Assembly (NCBI RefSeq): GCF_028502605.1
Contig: NC_079232.1
Location: forward strand, 4,340,001 to 4,404,000
DNA: 64,000 bases
Direction: 5' to 3'
Origin: Trichoderma breve
Lineage: Eukaryota; Ascomycota; Sordariomycetes; Hypocreales; Hypocreaceae
Below the pieces are notes generated by a model. It was not told where the DNA came from. It made no database searches and saw only the letters and a program-made list of their open reading frames with translations. Positions 10,745-19,651 of the stretch are shown here, piece by piece. Numbering within the stretch: the stretch's first letter is position 1; every line of letters starts with the position of its first letter. The position numbers and the translations under genes are program-made.

Positions 10745-11434
10745 ATGGCTACCACCAACGGCCCATCCAAACTCGTCCCAGAACAGCTATTCCACACTGT
10801 TCTCACTGTAATCGACTATTCCCACGACGCCTCCGGCGCCAACCGCACGCTATTCGTCCTCAAAACCCACGGCACCCTTGCCGCAGCAAAGAAATACGCT
10901 AGCCACGCCCTAGAAGCCGTCAACTTCACAGCCGAGGACTTTGAAGTCTATCGCGTCCGCGCCGACGAAGACCCAGCCAAGCCCTGGACCCACGGCGACG
11001 GCGTGCTGGTTTTCGCCCGCTCCTTTGATGGGCAGGAGTTTCTCGTGGGAATCGACACTACCCCCAACAACGAGGCTTTGACTGCTACGTCAGATGGAGA
11101 GATAGTGCTGCCCGAGGGCGCAAAATTCCTGCACTATCTTTTGCAGATTACGGTGGACTACAACGCCGATCGTAGCGGCAGCTCGCAGACTACGGAAATT
11201 GAAGGGACGTATGTCCATCGTGCGGATGCTTGGACGGCTGCGCATGTGTCTCTCGATCCAACAGAGTATGCAGAGTTTGATCGTCGGGGCGACGCAAAAT
11301 TTGTTGAAGAATGGCCCTTTGGCGAAGATGTTGCGGTTCATGCCGTCTCTGAGACTGGACAAAACTACTTTATTGCGGTGAAAAGGCCCCCCGAGCAGAA
11401 GCACGAGGTAAGGCCTCACTCGCTGAAGAAATAG
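10745..11434 (+). CDS. hypothetical protein with two tandem copies of a ~90-residue domain
   Basis: Intronless, 229 aa, start context CACCATGGC. The protein can be divided into two similar halves. Residues ~14-108 contain LFHTVLTVIDYSHDASG, AAAKKYASHALEAV, FEVYRVR and GVLVFARSFDGQEFLVGIDT. Residues ~127-222 contain FLHYLLQITVDYNADRSG, ADAWTAAHVSLDP, FDRRGDAKFVEEWPFGEDVAVHAVSETGQNYFIAVKR. The shared order (hydrophobic strand, DY, long helix, then a strand pair ending in G-Q-x-F/Y) indicates internal duplication. No secretion signal or catalytic motif. It precedes the four-module enzyme by 530 bp on the same strand; whether they work together is unknown. The function is not recognised. Confidence 0.75.
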   Translation: MATTNGPSKLVPEQLFHTVLTVIDYSHDASGANRTLFVLKTHGTLAAAKKYASHALEAVNFTAEDFEVYRVRADEDPAKPWTHGDGVLVFARSFDGQEFLVGIDTTPNNEALTATSDGEIVLPEGAKFLHYLLQITVDYNADRSGSSQTTEIEGTYVHRADAWTAAHVSLDPTEYAEFDRRGDAKFVEEWPFGEDVAVHAVSETGQNYFIAVKRPPEQKHEVRPHSLKK

Positions 11435-11966
11435 TTTTCGTGTCTATTGCATTTGTTTCGTGGAAGTAAGGACCTCGTCTATTGTAATTGGGCTACGCTG
11501 TGACTTTCAGATCTTGTTTCAATAAGCTGTACACTACTGTTTCTAAATACTTGAGGTGTAGGTCTAGTCCCTATAATTATAACCCCTTCTGGCAATCCAT
11601 CTAATATAATAATTGTCGTTATATCTGTAGTTCATTCTACATACTTAAGCCACATCCAGTCATGTGTAGGATACAGCTGCAAGATGATACATCTTGAAGA
11701 ATGAATTTGGTATTAGTGAATTATGAGTGACTTTGTCATAATTTCGTCTCCACAACGCCCAGGCTAGAGATTGGACAACTCTTTGAGAGGAAGGAGGTCT
11801 GTGATGCAGTCTCCGGGACGACTACCCAAGAGTAACACGAAATTCACGTGGTGTTGCACAACTACCTGTATTTCTCCCCCCTCTCGTAGCAACCAATACA
11901 TCATGCCTCCATCAGGATTGTTAACATCCGTAACAGTGCAAAAATTCGCTCCCAAAGCAAACTAAA
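11435..11966. other. intergenic, promoter of the four-module enzyme
   Basis: About 530 bp with no ORF of merit. It ends in AACTAAAATGGCC, a good start context for the next gene. Confidence 0.45.
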
Positions 11967-14900
11967 ATGGCCACTCTCGACGCTCTGAAGCGGGCTCTGA
12001 GACAAAAAGCTACTTCTCCGACGCAGCCCCTGTCCGAGGAACAATATAGCGCTGGCTTTGACATCCTGCTCCAGGGTCCCGGATGGAAGACATACCAAGA
12101 CTTTATTTTCCCCCAGCTATCCCAAGTGCTGACCCCTCTGTTCAACTCGCGAACCCGCATCTCGGTGTTGGAGATAGGACCTGGTCCCAAGAGCGTGCTT
12201 GGCTATCTGCCTGATGATCAAAGACGCAAGATCAACAAGTACGCTGCGTTCGAACCAAACGACTTATATGCCACAAAATTGCAAGAATGGCTGGAGACAC
12301 AATCTCCGCTCCCCTGTCTGGAAAGCCTGCCCGATATCTATCGAGTGCCTTTTACTCTGGACAGCACCGTCACCGATGCAAATGAGGAACAAGAAAAGTT
12401 CGACGTCGTCCTCTTCTGCCACAGTATGTATGGAATGACACCCAAGCGCTGCTTCATCGAACGAGCACTAGAGAAGCTGGCTGTGCAACCCGAAGGCGGG
12501 GTGGTGGTTGTCTTCCATCGTGATGGTGTGGACTTTGATGGCCTAGTGTGCCATAAAATGGCTTCATTCCCTTCTGGGACCATTCGTGTTGCAGATGATG
12601 ATAAGATTCTGGATAACTTTTCCTCTTTCGTCGCGGAGTTTGTTATGCAAGACAAAGACGCAGACGACGCTATCCACGTCGAATGGCGTAAGATGTGTCG
12701 TGACTTGGGTCGCCGTCAGGAAGCTCACCCAGGCTATCTCTTCTTCAGTGCACCTGAGGTTATGATAGCATTCAATCATCATGCCACAATGTTGCCGGAA
12801 CTCACAGCGCAAGTGTCGTTGGCGAAAGAGGACAGGACTATGAAGAACTGGGAGGCTCGAGCCCACCGTCCCGCTTCAATTCTCAAGCCGACAAAGATCG
12901 AACATGTCCAGAAATGTGTTCAATGGGCTTTGAAGCACGGAGTTAGTTTGACTGTCATTGGTGGAAGTCACAGTAGCCACTGTCTTTGGCCCAACGTTGT
13001 CGCAGTTGACATGGAGGTTTTTGATCAAGTACATGTTCAAGCTCTTAGAGATAATGGGACAGATTCTGGCTTCAATTCCGGCTCCTTGATTATTGCTGAG
13101 GCCGGCTGCAAGACGGGAGATATCGTTCGTGCTGCCATGGCGGTGGGTTTGACTGTGCCTCTCGGAGCTCGTCCAAGCGTGGGCACTGGGTTATGGTTAC
13201 AAGGCGGCCTCGGGCATCTGGCCAGACTTCATGGTCTTGCGTGCGATTCCATTGTCGGTTTCATAATGGTGAGTGTTGACTCGGCCCATATCCTGTGTGT
13301 CGGACATGTACCAAATGAATATTGGCCGACCGGTGGTGTACGCCCGGAAAACGAAGCCGAATTGCTATGGGCAACGAAAGGAGCTGGCACCAACTTTGGC
13401 ATCGTGACGAGCGTCATTTTCAAAGCGTATCCGGCCCCGGTCTATACAGTTCGAAACTGGATTATGCCACTGAATGAGAACGTTGAAGCACAGCGTAGAC
13501 TCACCGAATTTGATAGGCTCATCGCTAGCCATCTCCCTCGGAACTGTTCCGCAGATGCGTATCTGTATTGCGATGCTGGAGGGTTGCAGCTTGGCATTAC
13601 CACGATTGAAGCTTGCACAGCCAGGTCGGTCTCAGAAACTCCTACACTTGCTAATACGATTCTGGGGCCAGAATGCAATCTCAAAGTTGTAGACGGCGTT
13701 GGCTTGTTTAACACCGAGATGTACGTGTCCGGAATGCACGGAGGACATGGACGCGACAAGACGTCCTCGTTCAAGCGGTGTCTCTTCTTAAAAGATATTG
13801 GAGCTGCAGACGTGGCTGCAATATTGGTAGCAGCGGTCGAATCTCGTCCCACGACACTATGCTATCTCCATCTGCTGCAGGGCGGCGGAGCGGTTGCCGA
13901 TGTGGTTCCCGATGCAACGGCTTTCGGTTGTCGTGACTGGGACTTTGCCTGCGTTGTCACCGGCGTCTGGCCTCGTCACCAAGACGGAACTGAAACTGCT
14001 CAAGCTGCTGTACACTGGGTTTATCATGTTGCCCAAACTCTGTTGCCCCTGGCTAGCGGAGTTTACAGTGCAGATCACGGACCAGATCCCAGAGACGCCG
14101 ATCTGGCAAAGAAAGCTTTCGGTCCAAACCGGCCGCGCTTGGCTCGTCTTAAACGACATGCAGACCCATGTAAGGTGCTGGCTTATGCCTGTCCGCTTCC
14201 AGAGGTGCCAATGGGACCAAAGCTCATTGTTCTTGTCACGGGAGAACATGGTGCCGGTAAGGACTATTGTGCCGACGTTTGGGCATCCGTGTTCAATACA
14301 ACTTCTCCCAACATCTCTAAGGCACTGGTAGTTAGCATTAGTGACGTGACCAAGCGAGAATATGCGGCGGCCGCTGGTGCTAACTTGGACGCTCTACTCC
14401 AAGATCGTGCCTATAAGGAGCAACACCGGCCAGCCTTGACGGCATTCTTTCAAGAGCAAGTGCGGCAACGACCTCGGCTGCCAGAGGAGCATTTTCTGGA
14501 TGTAGTGCATGGCGCCGTGGATGTGGACGTATTGCTGATCACCGGGATGAGAGATGAGGCTCCAGTTGCAGCTCTGTCACATCTAGTGTCAGACAGCAGA
14601 GTGATCGAAGTTCGTGTCAAATCAAGAGAAGAGATGCGGCTAGCTCGTGGATGTTGTCAGATCGGTGATGGGATTGTTGATCAGAAGAATAAGAACGGTA
14701 TAAATGGCACCAATGGCGCGCGAGACTCAGACTGGTGCCCGGATCTCATCTTCTACAACGACACGTCTGGAAGTAAAATGGCAGAAGAGTACGGCCAACG
14801 TCATTTGCTTCCCTTCTTTAGCGAGGATCTGCAGATGCTGGCCAACATGGTGCGTTCGGTACCCGACTTCCCACGCCCAGGTATCGAGTTTCGCCACCTG

Positions 14901-15407
14901 CTCGATATCTCCCAGCAGCCGGGAGGATTGAAGCTGTGTGTGTCTCTGTTTCGGAGCCACTTCGCCAGTGACTGGAACAAGATCGAAGCAGTGGTTTGTT
15001 GCGAGGCTGGAGGCTTCATCTTTGCGTCTGCGCTGGCGTCAGATATAAATTTACCCCTGGTTCTGATTCGTGAAGCTGGCAAGCTACCGCCACCCGTTGT
15101 TTCTGTTGTCAAGAGGCCGTCGCACATTTCACATTCAACACCCAACAGTTCAAGAGAGAAGAAGATGGAGATGGAGCGGGATGCGATTCGCAGCGGCGCG
15201 TCTGTGCTAGTCGTGGACGATGTTCTTGCCACGGGTGAGACGCTCTGTGCGGTTGTGCAGCTGCTGGCTGAAGCTGGGGTCAGCGCTGATCAAATCAGTG
15301 TCATGGCCGTGGCTGAATTTCCTGCTCATCGTGGACGGGAACTAATGCGCCGTTGTGGGTTTGGAAGAGTCAGTATTCAAAGCCTTTTGGTGTTTGGGGG
15401 GGCTTAA
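11967..15407 (+). CDS. four-module enzyme: methyltransferase / FAD oxidase / PMVK-like kinase / phosphoribosyltransferase
   Basis: One uninterrupted 1146-codon frame. Module 1 (about 1-290) is SAM-methyltransferase-like, with glycine-rich motif VLEIGPGPKSVLGYL at ~67-81 and acidic FDVVLFCHS at ~145. Module 2 (about 295-745) is a berberine-bridge-type FAD oxidase: ILKPTKIEHVQKCV, the flavin-anchoring region IGGSHSSH with His ~335, GTGLWLQGGLG, WATKGAGTNFGIV, and a C-terminal NRPRLARLKRHADP. Module 3 (about 750-905) has the P-loop VTGEHGAGKDYCAD and the phosphomevalonate-kinase-like TKREYAAAAGANLDALL, DRAYKEQHRP and LLITGMRDE. A Gly/Asn/Lys linker leads to module 4 (about 950-1146), which matches adenine phosphoribosyltransferase: VPDFPRPGIEFRHLLD and the PRPP loop VLVVDDVLATGETL. 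It is probably cytosolic, with no signal peptide. All four active-site signatures look intact. The substrate is unknown; nucleobase or nucleoside chemistry is an inference from the PRTase and kinase modules. Confidence 0.85.
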   Translation: MATLDALKRALRQKATSPTQPLSEEQYSAGFDILLQGPGWKTYQDFIFPQLSQVLTPLFNSRTRISVLEIGPGPKSVLGYLPDDQRRKINKYAAFEPNDLYATKLQEWLETQSPLPCLESLPDIYRVPFTLDSTVTDANEEQEKFDVVLFCHSMYGMTPKRCFIERALEKLAVQPEGGVVVVFHRDGVDFDGLVCHKMASFPSGTIRVADDDKILDNFSSFVAEFVMQDKDADDAIHVEWRKMCRDLGRRQEAHPGYLFFSAPEVMIAFNHHATMLPELTAQVSLAKEDRTMKNWEARAHRPASILKPTKIEHVQKCVQWALKHGVSLTVIGGSHSSHCLWPNVVAVDMEVFDQVHVQALRDNGTDSGFNSGSLIIAEAGCKTGDIVRAAMAVGLTVPLGARPSVGTGLWLQGGLGHLARLHGLACDSIVGFIMVSVDSAHILCVGHVPNEYWPTGGVRPENEAELLWATKGAGTNFGIVTSVIFKAYPAPVYTVRNWIMPLNENVEAQRRLTEFDRLIASHLPRNCSADAYLYCDAGGLQLGITTIEACTARSVSETPTLANTILGPECNLKVVDGVGLFNTEMYVSGMHGGHGRDKTSSFKRCLFLKDIGAADVAAILVAAVESRPTTLCYLHLLQGGGAVADVVPDATAFGCRDWDFACVVTGVWPRHQDGTETAQAAVHWVYHVAQTLLPLASGVYSADHGPDPRDADLAKKAFGPNRPRLARLKRHADPCKVLAYACPLPEVPMGPKLIVLVTGEHGAGKDYCADVWASVFNTTSPNISKALVVSISDVTKREYAAAAGANLDALLQDRAYKEQHRPALTAFFQEQVRQRPRLPEEHFLDVVHGAVDVDVLLITGMRDEAPVAALSHLVSDSRVIEVRVKSREEMRLARGCCQIGDGIVDQKNKNGINGTNGARDSDWCPDLIFYNDTSGSKMAEEYGQRHLLPFFSEDLQMLANMVRSVPDFPRPGIEFRHLLDISQQPGGLKLCVSLFRSHFASDWNKIEAVVCCEAGGFIFASALASDINLPLVLIREAGKLPPPVVSVVKRPSHISHSTPNSSREKKMEMERDAIRSGASVLVVDDVLATGETLCAVVQLLAEAGVSADQISVMAVAEFPAHRGRELMRRCGFGRVSIQSLLVFGGA

Positions 15408-15851
15408 CAAGGGGCGGAGGGACTACCGGAACTTTATATAGTTACATGTATCGTGATGCCTGTGATCTTAAGTCATGGGTCATCTTAGGTTGTAGGGCTC
15501 TTATAAACTTGAAGTATATTGATATATACCATGTCACTTTAAAATCGTTGAAACACATTGCTTCTCACGCCCATACGGGTCGCGGACTCGGTGTCATGAC
15601 GACGTACACATGTATGATTACATGGATCTTTGAAGCACGTGCTGGTATTTATACAAGCAGCAGTGCTGAGTCTCTAGTGTAAAGCCAAATTTGCAGCCAT
15701 CCATCAATCCTGATGGAATCCCGCTGGATCAAATTTGGCCCGAGCAAGCCACTGCCAGCTTCAAGCTATTTCCAAGAGGCAACCTTCGACAGCTTCCATC
15801 AGCTCCAATACAACACGTCCAAGTCAAGCGTCTTTTACGCTGCTCTCCTTC
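15408..15851. other. intergenic
   Basis: 3' flank of the four-module enzyme and promoter of the next gene. Overlapping short ORFs here are frame shadows or upstream extensions without an obvious role. Confidence 0.4.
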
Positions 15852-16890
15852 ATGGGTTCCAACCAACAGCCATCGCAATCAGGGCCTCCCTTGGAGACTT
15901 TGTCCATCAAGCAGCTTCTTCGGCTGCATCCGCGGAACAAGCTTTTGGTTCACCCTCTGGAGTGGACCGGTCGCCATCTTGAGGTGCTGCAGTGTTCATT
16001 TGAGGACTCCCTACCACCTCCGCCCTCACAAGAACACCTGGACGAGGTGGACGCAATCCCTGCTACAAAAGGTTTTATATATTCCATGAAAAAGATGGCT
16101 GCAAATGAAGTCTGGCAGCGCCGCGATGCTGCCATCAGATACATCGTCGGTTCTGATGATTGTCCACTGAGGCCCTACGGGTAGGTCTTTATATCGGAGG
16201 AGGAGTTGCTTCATTCCTTTCTTCTCTTCTCTTTCTTCCCTTTAATTAAAGATTACATAAGACATCAGTTGGCTTCCATTTTGATGGTCATTGCGTCAGC
16301 AGTCTCCCATGTCAACTTTTCACCAGCAGGCATGGTAATAAGGCTGCCCTAGAGACGGGCAAGGCGCCAATCGCCTTCGTCTGCATCGACTGCGAGCGTA
16401 TCAAATCCCTTCGCTATGAACAAATGTTACCCTACCGTGGTAAACGCTTCAGCAAGCAAACCAACGGAATATACGATCGCCATGTGAAAAGAGTTACGCC
16501 ACCCAACCGTCTACATGATCCATACATAGTAGCCCTCCTGTTGGCAGTTGCATATAACCAACGGTACCGGACAAAATCTTCGAGAGGGTCCAGGTCTACT
16601 TTTTGGGTATGCTGTCTCCCCATAGCATTGTCACCTTCATATATCCACTGACTCATTATACTTAGCCTCAGGGGGTAGTGACAGATCGTGAGGATGAATA
16701 CGTCCACCTCTTTGCCGCACATATTTCATCCAACTACCTCAACAAATTTGACTTTCCTTCCCGCCAACCTACCAAGTCAGCGCAGCAACCGTTGCTGATT
16801 CACCATATCCGCGTACCATTAGAGCCATACGACACTTTCCGCCCACGCCTACTCCCAATCCTGCTTCATCCTGCCAATTATTACAAGTGA
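15852..16890 (+). CDS. fungal hypothetical protein, about 276 aa, three exons
   Basis: Model: exons 15852-16180, 16330-16606 and 16666-16890; introns 149 and 59 bp. The first intron could instead end at 16302, adding nine codons in frame. The product starts MGSNQQPSQSGPPLETLSIK, then IYSMKKMAANEVWQRRDAA and IRYIVGSDDCPLRPYG. The second exon encodes APIAFVCIDCERIKSLRYEQ and NRLHDPYIVALLLAVAYNQR, and the third VVTDREDEYVHLFAAHIS and IRVPLEPYDTFRPRLLPILL. The pattern (a conserved helix, a DxC pair, then HDPY and a hydrophobic core split over two introns) is that of a protein family rather than chance, and I have the impression that similar fungal proteins exist, without a known function. No signal peptide. 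Confidence 0.62.
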
Positions 16891-16984
16891 GGTCAGCAAA
16901 AATATATAAAGCCTAAAGCCGCGAATATACCATCTTTCTAAACAAAGAGGTGCATACACCATGAGTCTATAGCGTGCAAATTCA

Positions 16985-17530
16985 GATGCCTTCAGTGTCA
17001 TGTAAAGGGATATAGCAATAGTAGAATATATTAGAAGAAAGTAGCGATAGTAGCAGATACTAGAAAAAAGTGGCTATAATAACAGATATTCGGGAACCCA
17101 GTATCTGCTTTGGTAGTAGTATATGAAGGATATTTCGGCCATTATATCTTTATACAACACTCCAGTCTTAGCTATAAGAGACTCTGGCGTGTCTGTTTCT
17201 ATAAAGAAGTTTCCGGTGTTGGGTGAGCAGCTTCCAGTGTTGCGTAAGCATGTGAGCTTATTGCTTCTCTGAAAGAATTTGTGACTGGTTTTAAAAGGAA
17301 AAAGAACGAAAGATAATCTCTATGATTCTATTGTATTAATAAGCAGAGGAACATAGCTATAATGGAAGATGTAAAACGAAAGTAGTTATAGTAGTAAATG
17401 TTAAAAGAAACCAGTAATAATAGTAGATACTTAAGAAATTAAGCATTTGATTAGGTAGTAGTATATAAAGAATATTTTAACTATTATATTTTCCTACGAT
17501 ACTTCAGCAACACCTTACAAACCTGAGGTA
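16985..17530. repeat. AT-rich dispersed repeats, two related units
   Basis: Two related segments, about 17010-17240 and 17335-17530. Both read AGTAG(C/T)..TAGTAG..GATACT, then GGTAGTAGTATAT(G/A)AAGGATATTT and CCATTATATCTTT. The motif GTAGCAGATACT recurs at 24581-24592 and inside the MITE-like copy at 49640-49670, and a looser relative with AGAAAGTAGCGAT lies at 21950. The first unit continues into a coding-like relic at 17172-17225. No genes seen. Confidence 0.55.
17172..17225 (+). pseudogene. relic of a coding motif, LAIRDSGVSVS
   Basis: The plus strand translates as LAIRDSGVSVSIKKF without an ATG and without an open frame on either side. A near-identical stretch, LAMRDSGVSVSAEK, occurs at 18583-18627. 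Nucleotide identity across about 40 bp (GAGACTCTGG.GTGTC.GTTTCT) shows common descent. I treat this as a fragment of a multicopy gene family. Confidence 0.45.
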
Positions 17531-17838
17531 TATCAAGGTGCTGGTCCAAGGCGAGTGAATACATGTAAGTCCCCTTCTCCTCTTTGCTCTCAAATCACCG
17601 TGTAGTAAACTAATGTTGAATTCGAGGACTCGCATAGAGGCAAGTGAATTGCGTTTGTAGGTGACGGACAAGTGAAAACAAACAACTTGAATGCGTTTGC
17701 ATTCCCTTGGCGGTGATGTAGAGCCTATGGCAGAAAGTCACGCGCATTGGACATAAAAAGCAAACAGAATCTTGCATGCAACAAAGTTTCAGCATCACAC
17801 TCAAGTCGCACGCTCTCGCAGTCCGGCACTCGTCCGCA

Positions 17839-18594
17839 ATGGCCTACTACGATTCTATTCAGAACGAGAGCAGCTACCAGGCGGCTGCATCATCTCGTCA
17901 AGCCCAGAGTTTCGAGGCGCTTCAGGGTTCGGCTCACGAGGAGACTGCCGCGTATCACTGGGGTGCCGACCACCTCTTCGCTTTGCGGGTCATATGCAAA
18001 CCCCCAAACGCAGTTCTTCCTCTCCTCCAAAGCGAAATCTCACGTGTCAAGGCAGTCAAGGATGAGTGGCACGATATCATCAACGAGTTGATTCAGGGTC
18101 CCAGAGAGAGCAACGCAACTCTAGGCCAGATGTGGGAGGGCAAGATACTTCGCTCCTATCAAAATTCCGTGATTGGACACATCTGGGGTCATTTGGCGTC
18201 TACCCTGAAATTGCAAGCTCCCAACGACGGCCTAATCCCAGCAGGCTTACGCCCAAACCCTCAAACCGACTGCATCATCTATCACGAGCATGTAGAAGAG
18301 CCACTCGTTGCGGAGTACACGGCCGTCTTTGCAAAGGCTCTAATCCAAACCATCATTGCCTTTGGTCAATCACTGGATGAAAAACCCTCCATCGACTTGC
18401 GTAATAACAGGCGTATACACTAGGGACAAAACTCCTGGTCATTCGATGAGGGTGGGGTTGAAGTTGCAGTTTTACCCTCGCGGAAGCAAGTGGCCCTTTT
18501 CGAGTCGAAACGTCTATTCCAGCACGTGAAAAATGGCGAACCAACTGTTTCTGATGGCCTTTTGAGCCAAGTTGTTGGGTGGCCTTGGCTATGA
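17839..18594 (+). CDS. hypothetical protein, two-exon model or stop-interrupted gene
   Basis: The open frame from the ATG at 17839 reaches a TAG at 18421-18423 (194 aa), but the same frame stays coding-like for about 56 more codons beyond that stop (WSFDEGGVEVAVLPSRKQVALFESK...). A 69-bp intron at 18401-18469 (GTAATA...TTGCAG) removes the stop and keeps frame, giving 228 aa. An alternative in-frame ATG lies 21 codons upstream at 17776. The sequence begins MAYYDSIQNESSYQAAA and includes VLPLLQSEISRVKAVKDEWH and YQNSVIGHIWGHLAS. No recognised domain, secretion signal or membrane segment. The final codons run into the repeated motif at 18583, so the true 3' end may have been changed by repeat insertion. 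It could equally be a recent pseudogene. Confidence 0.5.
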
Positions 18595-18627
18595 GAGACT
18601 CTGGTGTGTCCGTTTCTGCCGAGAAGT
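18583..18627 (+). repeat. second copy of the LA(M/I)RDSGVSVS coding motif
   Basis: Reads LAMRDSGVSVSAEK followed by an excellent donor GTAAGT at 18626. It is homologous to 17172-17225 and overlaps the predicted 3' end of the preceding gene in another frame. It could be an exon end of a degraded gene continuing at 18899. Confidence 0.4.
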
Positions 18628-18672
18628 AAGTTTTTTGAGCAATGTCTCTAGCTTATATCAGTACTCCCCACT

Positions 18673-18828
18673 TCTCTAGACATATATAATCCCTCTAGAT
18701 ATCTCTAGTTTCTCTAGATATCTCCAGTTTCTCTAGATATCTCTAGATATCTCTAGAGTCCTCTAGATTTCTCTAGATTTCTCTAGATTTCTCTAGATTC
18801 CTCTAGTTGCTCTAGACACCTCCAGTCC
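18673..18828. repeat. CTCTAGA minisatellite
   Basis: About 15 head-to-tail copies of a roughly 10-bp unit, TTTCTCTAGA or ATCTCTAGAT, degenerating at both ends. Spacing is too short and too uniform for a CRISPR and there are no unique spacers. It lies wholly inside the interval bounded by the donor at 18626 and the acceptor at 18898. Confidence 0.85.
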
Positions 18829-18898
18829 CCTTTACACTCCTTCCTCGTCTTCTATTCTAGGCCCTGCTACAAGTCTCTTGAGCTAACTGAATCGACAG

Positions 18899-19187
18899 TG
18901 TCATTGTTATTGTTGCCATACAGCACCACATCAAATTCTTCCACCTTACGATTACCGATACATTTCATCACCGATTCAAGACTCTTAGCCCAAGGGATGA
19001 AACCGCTGACCTGGGAAGCTTCCTACCGGTGGAATCAACAGAATGGCTAGACGGTGCCACCATGGATGGTCGACAGAGCATCGCTCATCATGTCATGGCC
19101 TTGGTACGGTGGGCCAAAAAGATCGCTATGAAGAAATCCGATGACAAAGTGGGCAACCAAGATGAGATGACGGAAACTAGCCTCTAG
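18899..19187 (+). pseudogene. exon-like ORF without its own start, possible gene remnant
   Basis: A 96-codon open frame begins right after a textbook branch point and acceptor (GAGCTAACTGAATCGACAG). It ends in coding-like sequence: SFLPVESTEWLDGA, then RQSIAHHVMALVRWAKKIAM. It would join in frame (phase 2) to the GTAAGT donor at 18626, downstream of the RDSGVSVS motif, across a 273-bp intron holding the CTCTAGA minisatellite. No full start-to-stop gene can be drawn, so it may be a pseudogene or a gene whose 5' part is misread here. Confidence 0.35.
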
Positions 19188-19651
19188 TTCAGTGCTTCTC
19201 AGCAGTGATTTGGGCTTCCATAGACCGTCACTCGATAGACGTAGTATACACAGCATAAGGGATATGGTGTGCGCATAGTCATTTGACCAGTGTTTTTTCT
19301 AGAGGCGGCTATTCGCCGTTATCAGTGGAATTATGAACAAGCTTTTACACGGCCAATTATAAAGTGTATTTGCCAAGAAGAGTTGTCTTATGTCCTTCAT
19401 AGAGTACAACACGAACCACTGACAGTATAAATCTATGAACGCCTCAGCAACTCTTGACCATTTAATCTAGCAGAAAGTTCATTACAAATGGTGCTCAGGT
19501 AAAATTGAGGTCGAGGGATTTGACGAGAGCACGATCACCACATTCAGATGCAAGCTGGTAACCTGCGCTGCAGAAAATGGCTACATTACCGCATCTTCAC
19601 CCATTTATTGCCATTCTAGAGGCTCTCAAGTTTCTTCTGCACTAAAAAATG
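19188..19651. other. intergenic
   Basis: 3' flank of the LysM gene. A possible extra LysM-gene exon after 19650 was considered but not supported. No other features. Confidence 0.4.

Noticed and set aside
18673..18828. Repeat array considered as CRISPR or binding-site cluster
   Set aside because: The 10-bp head-to-tail unit with no spacers is a minisatellite.
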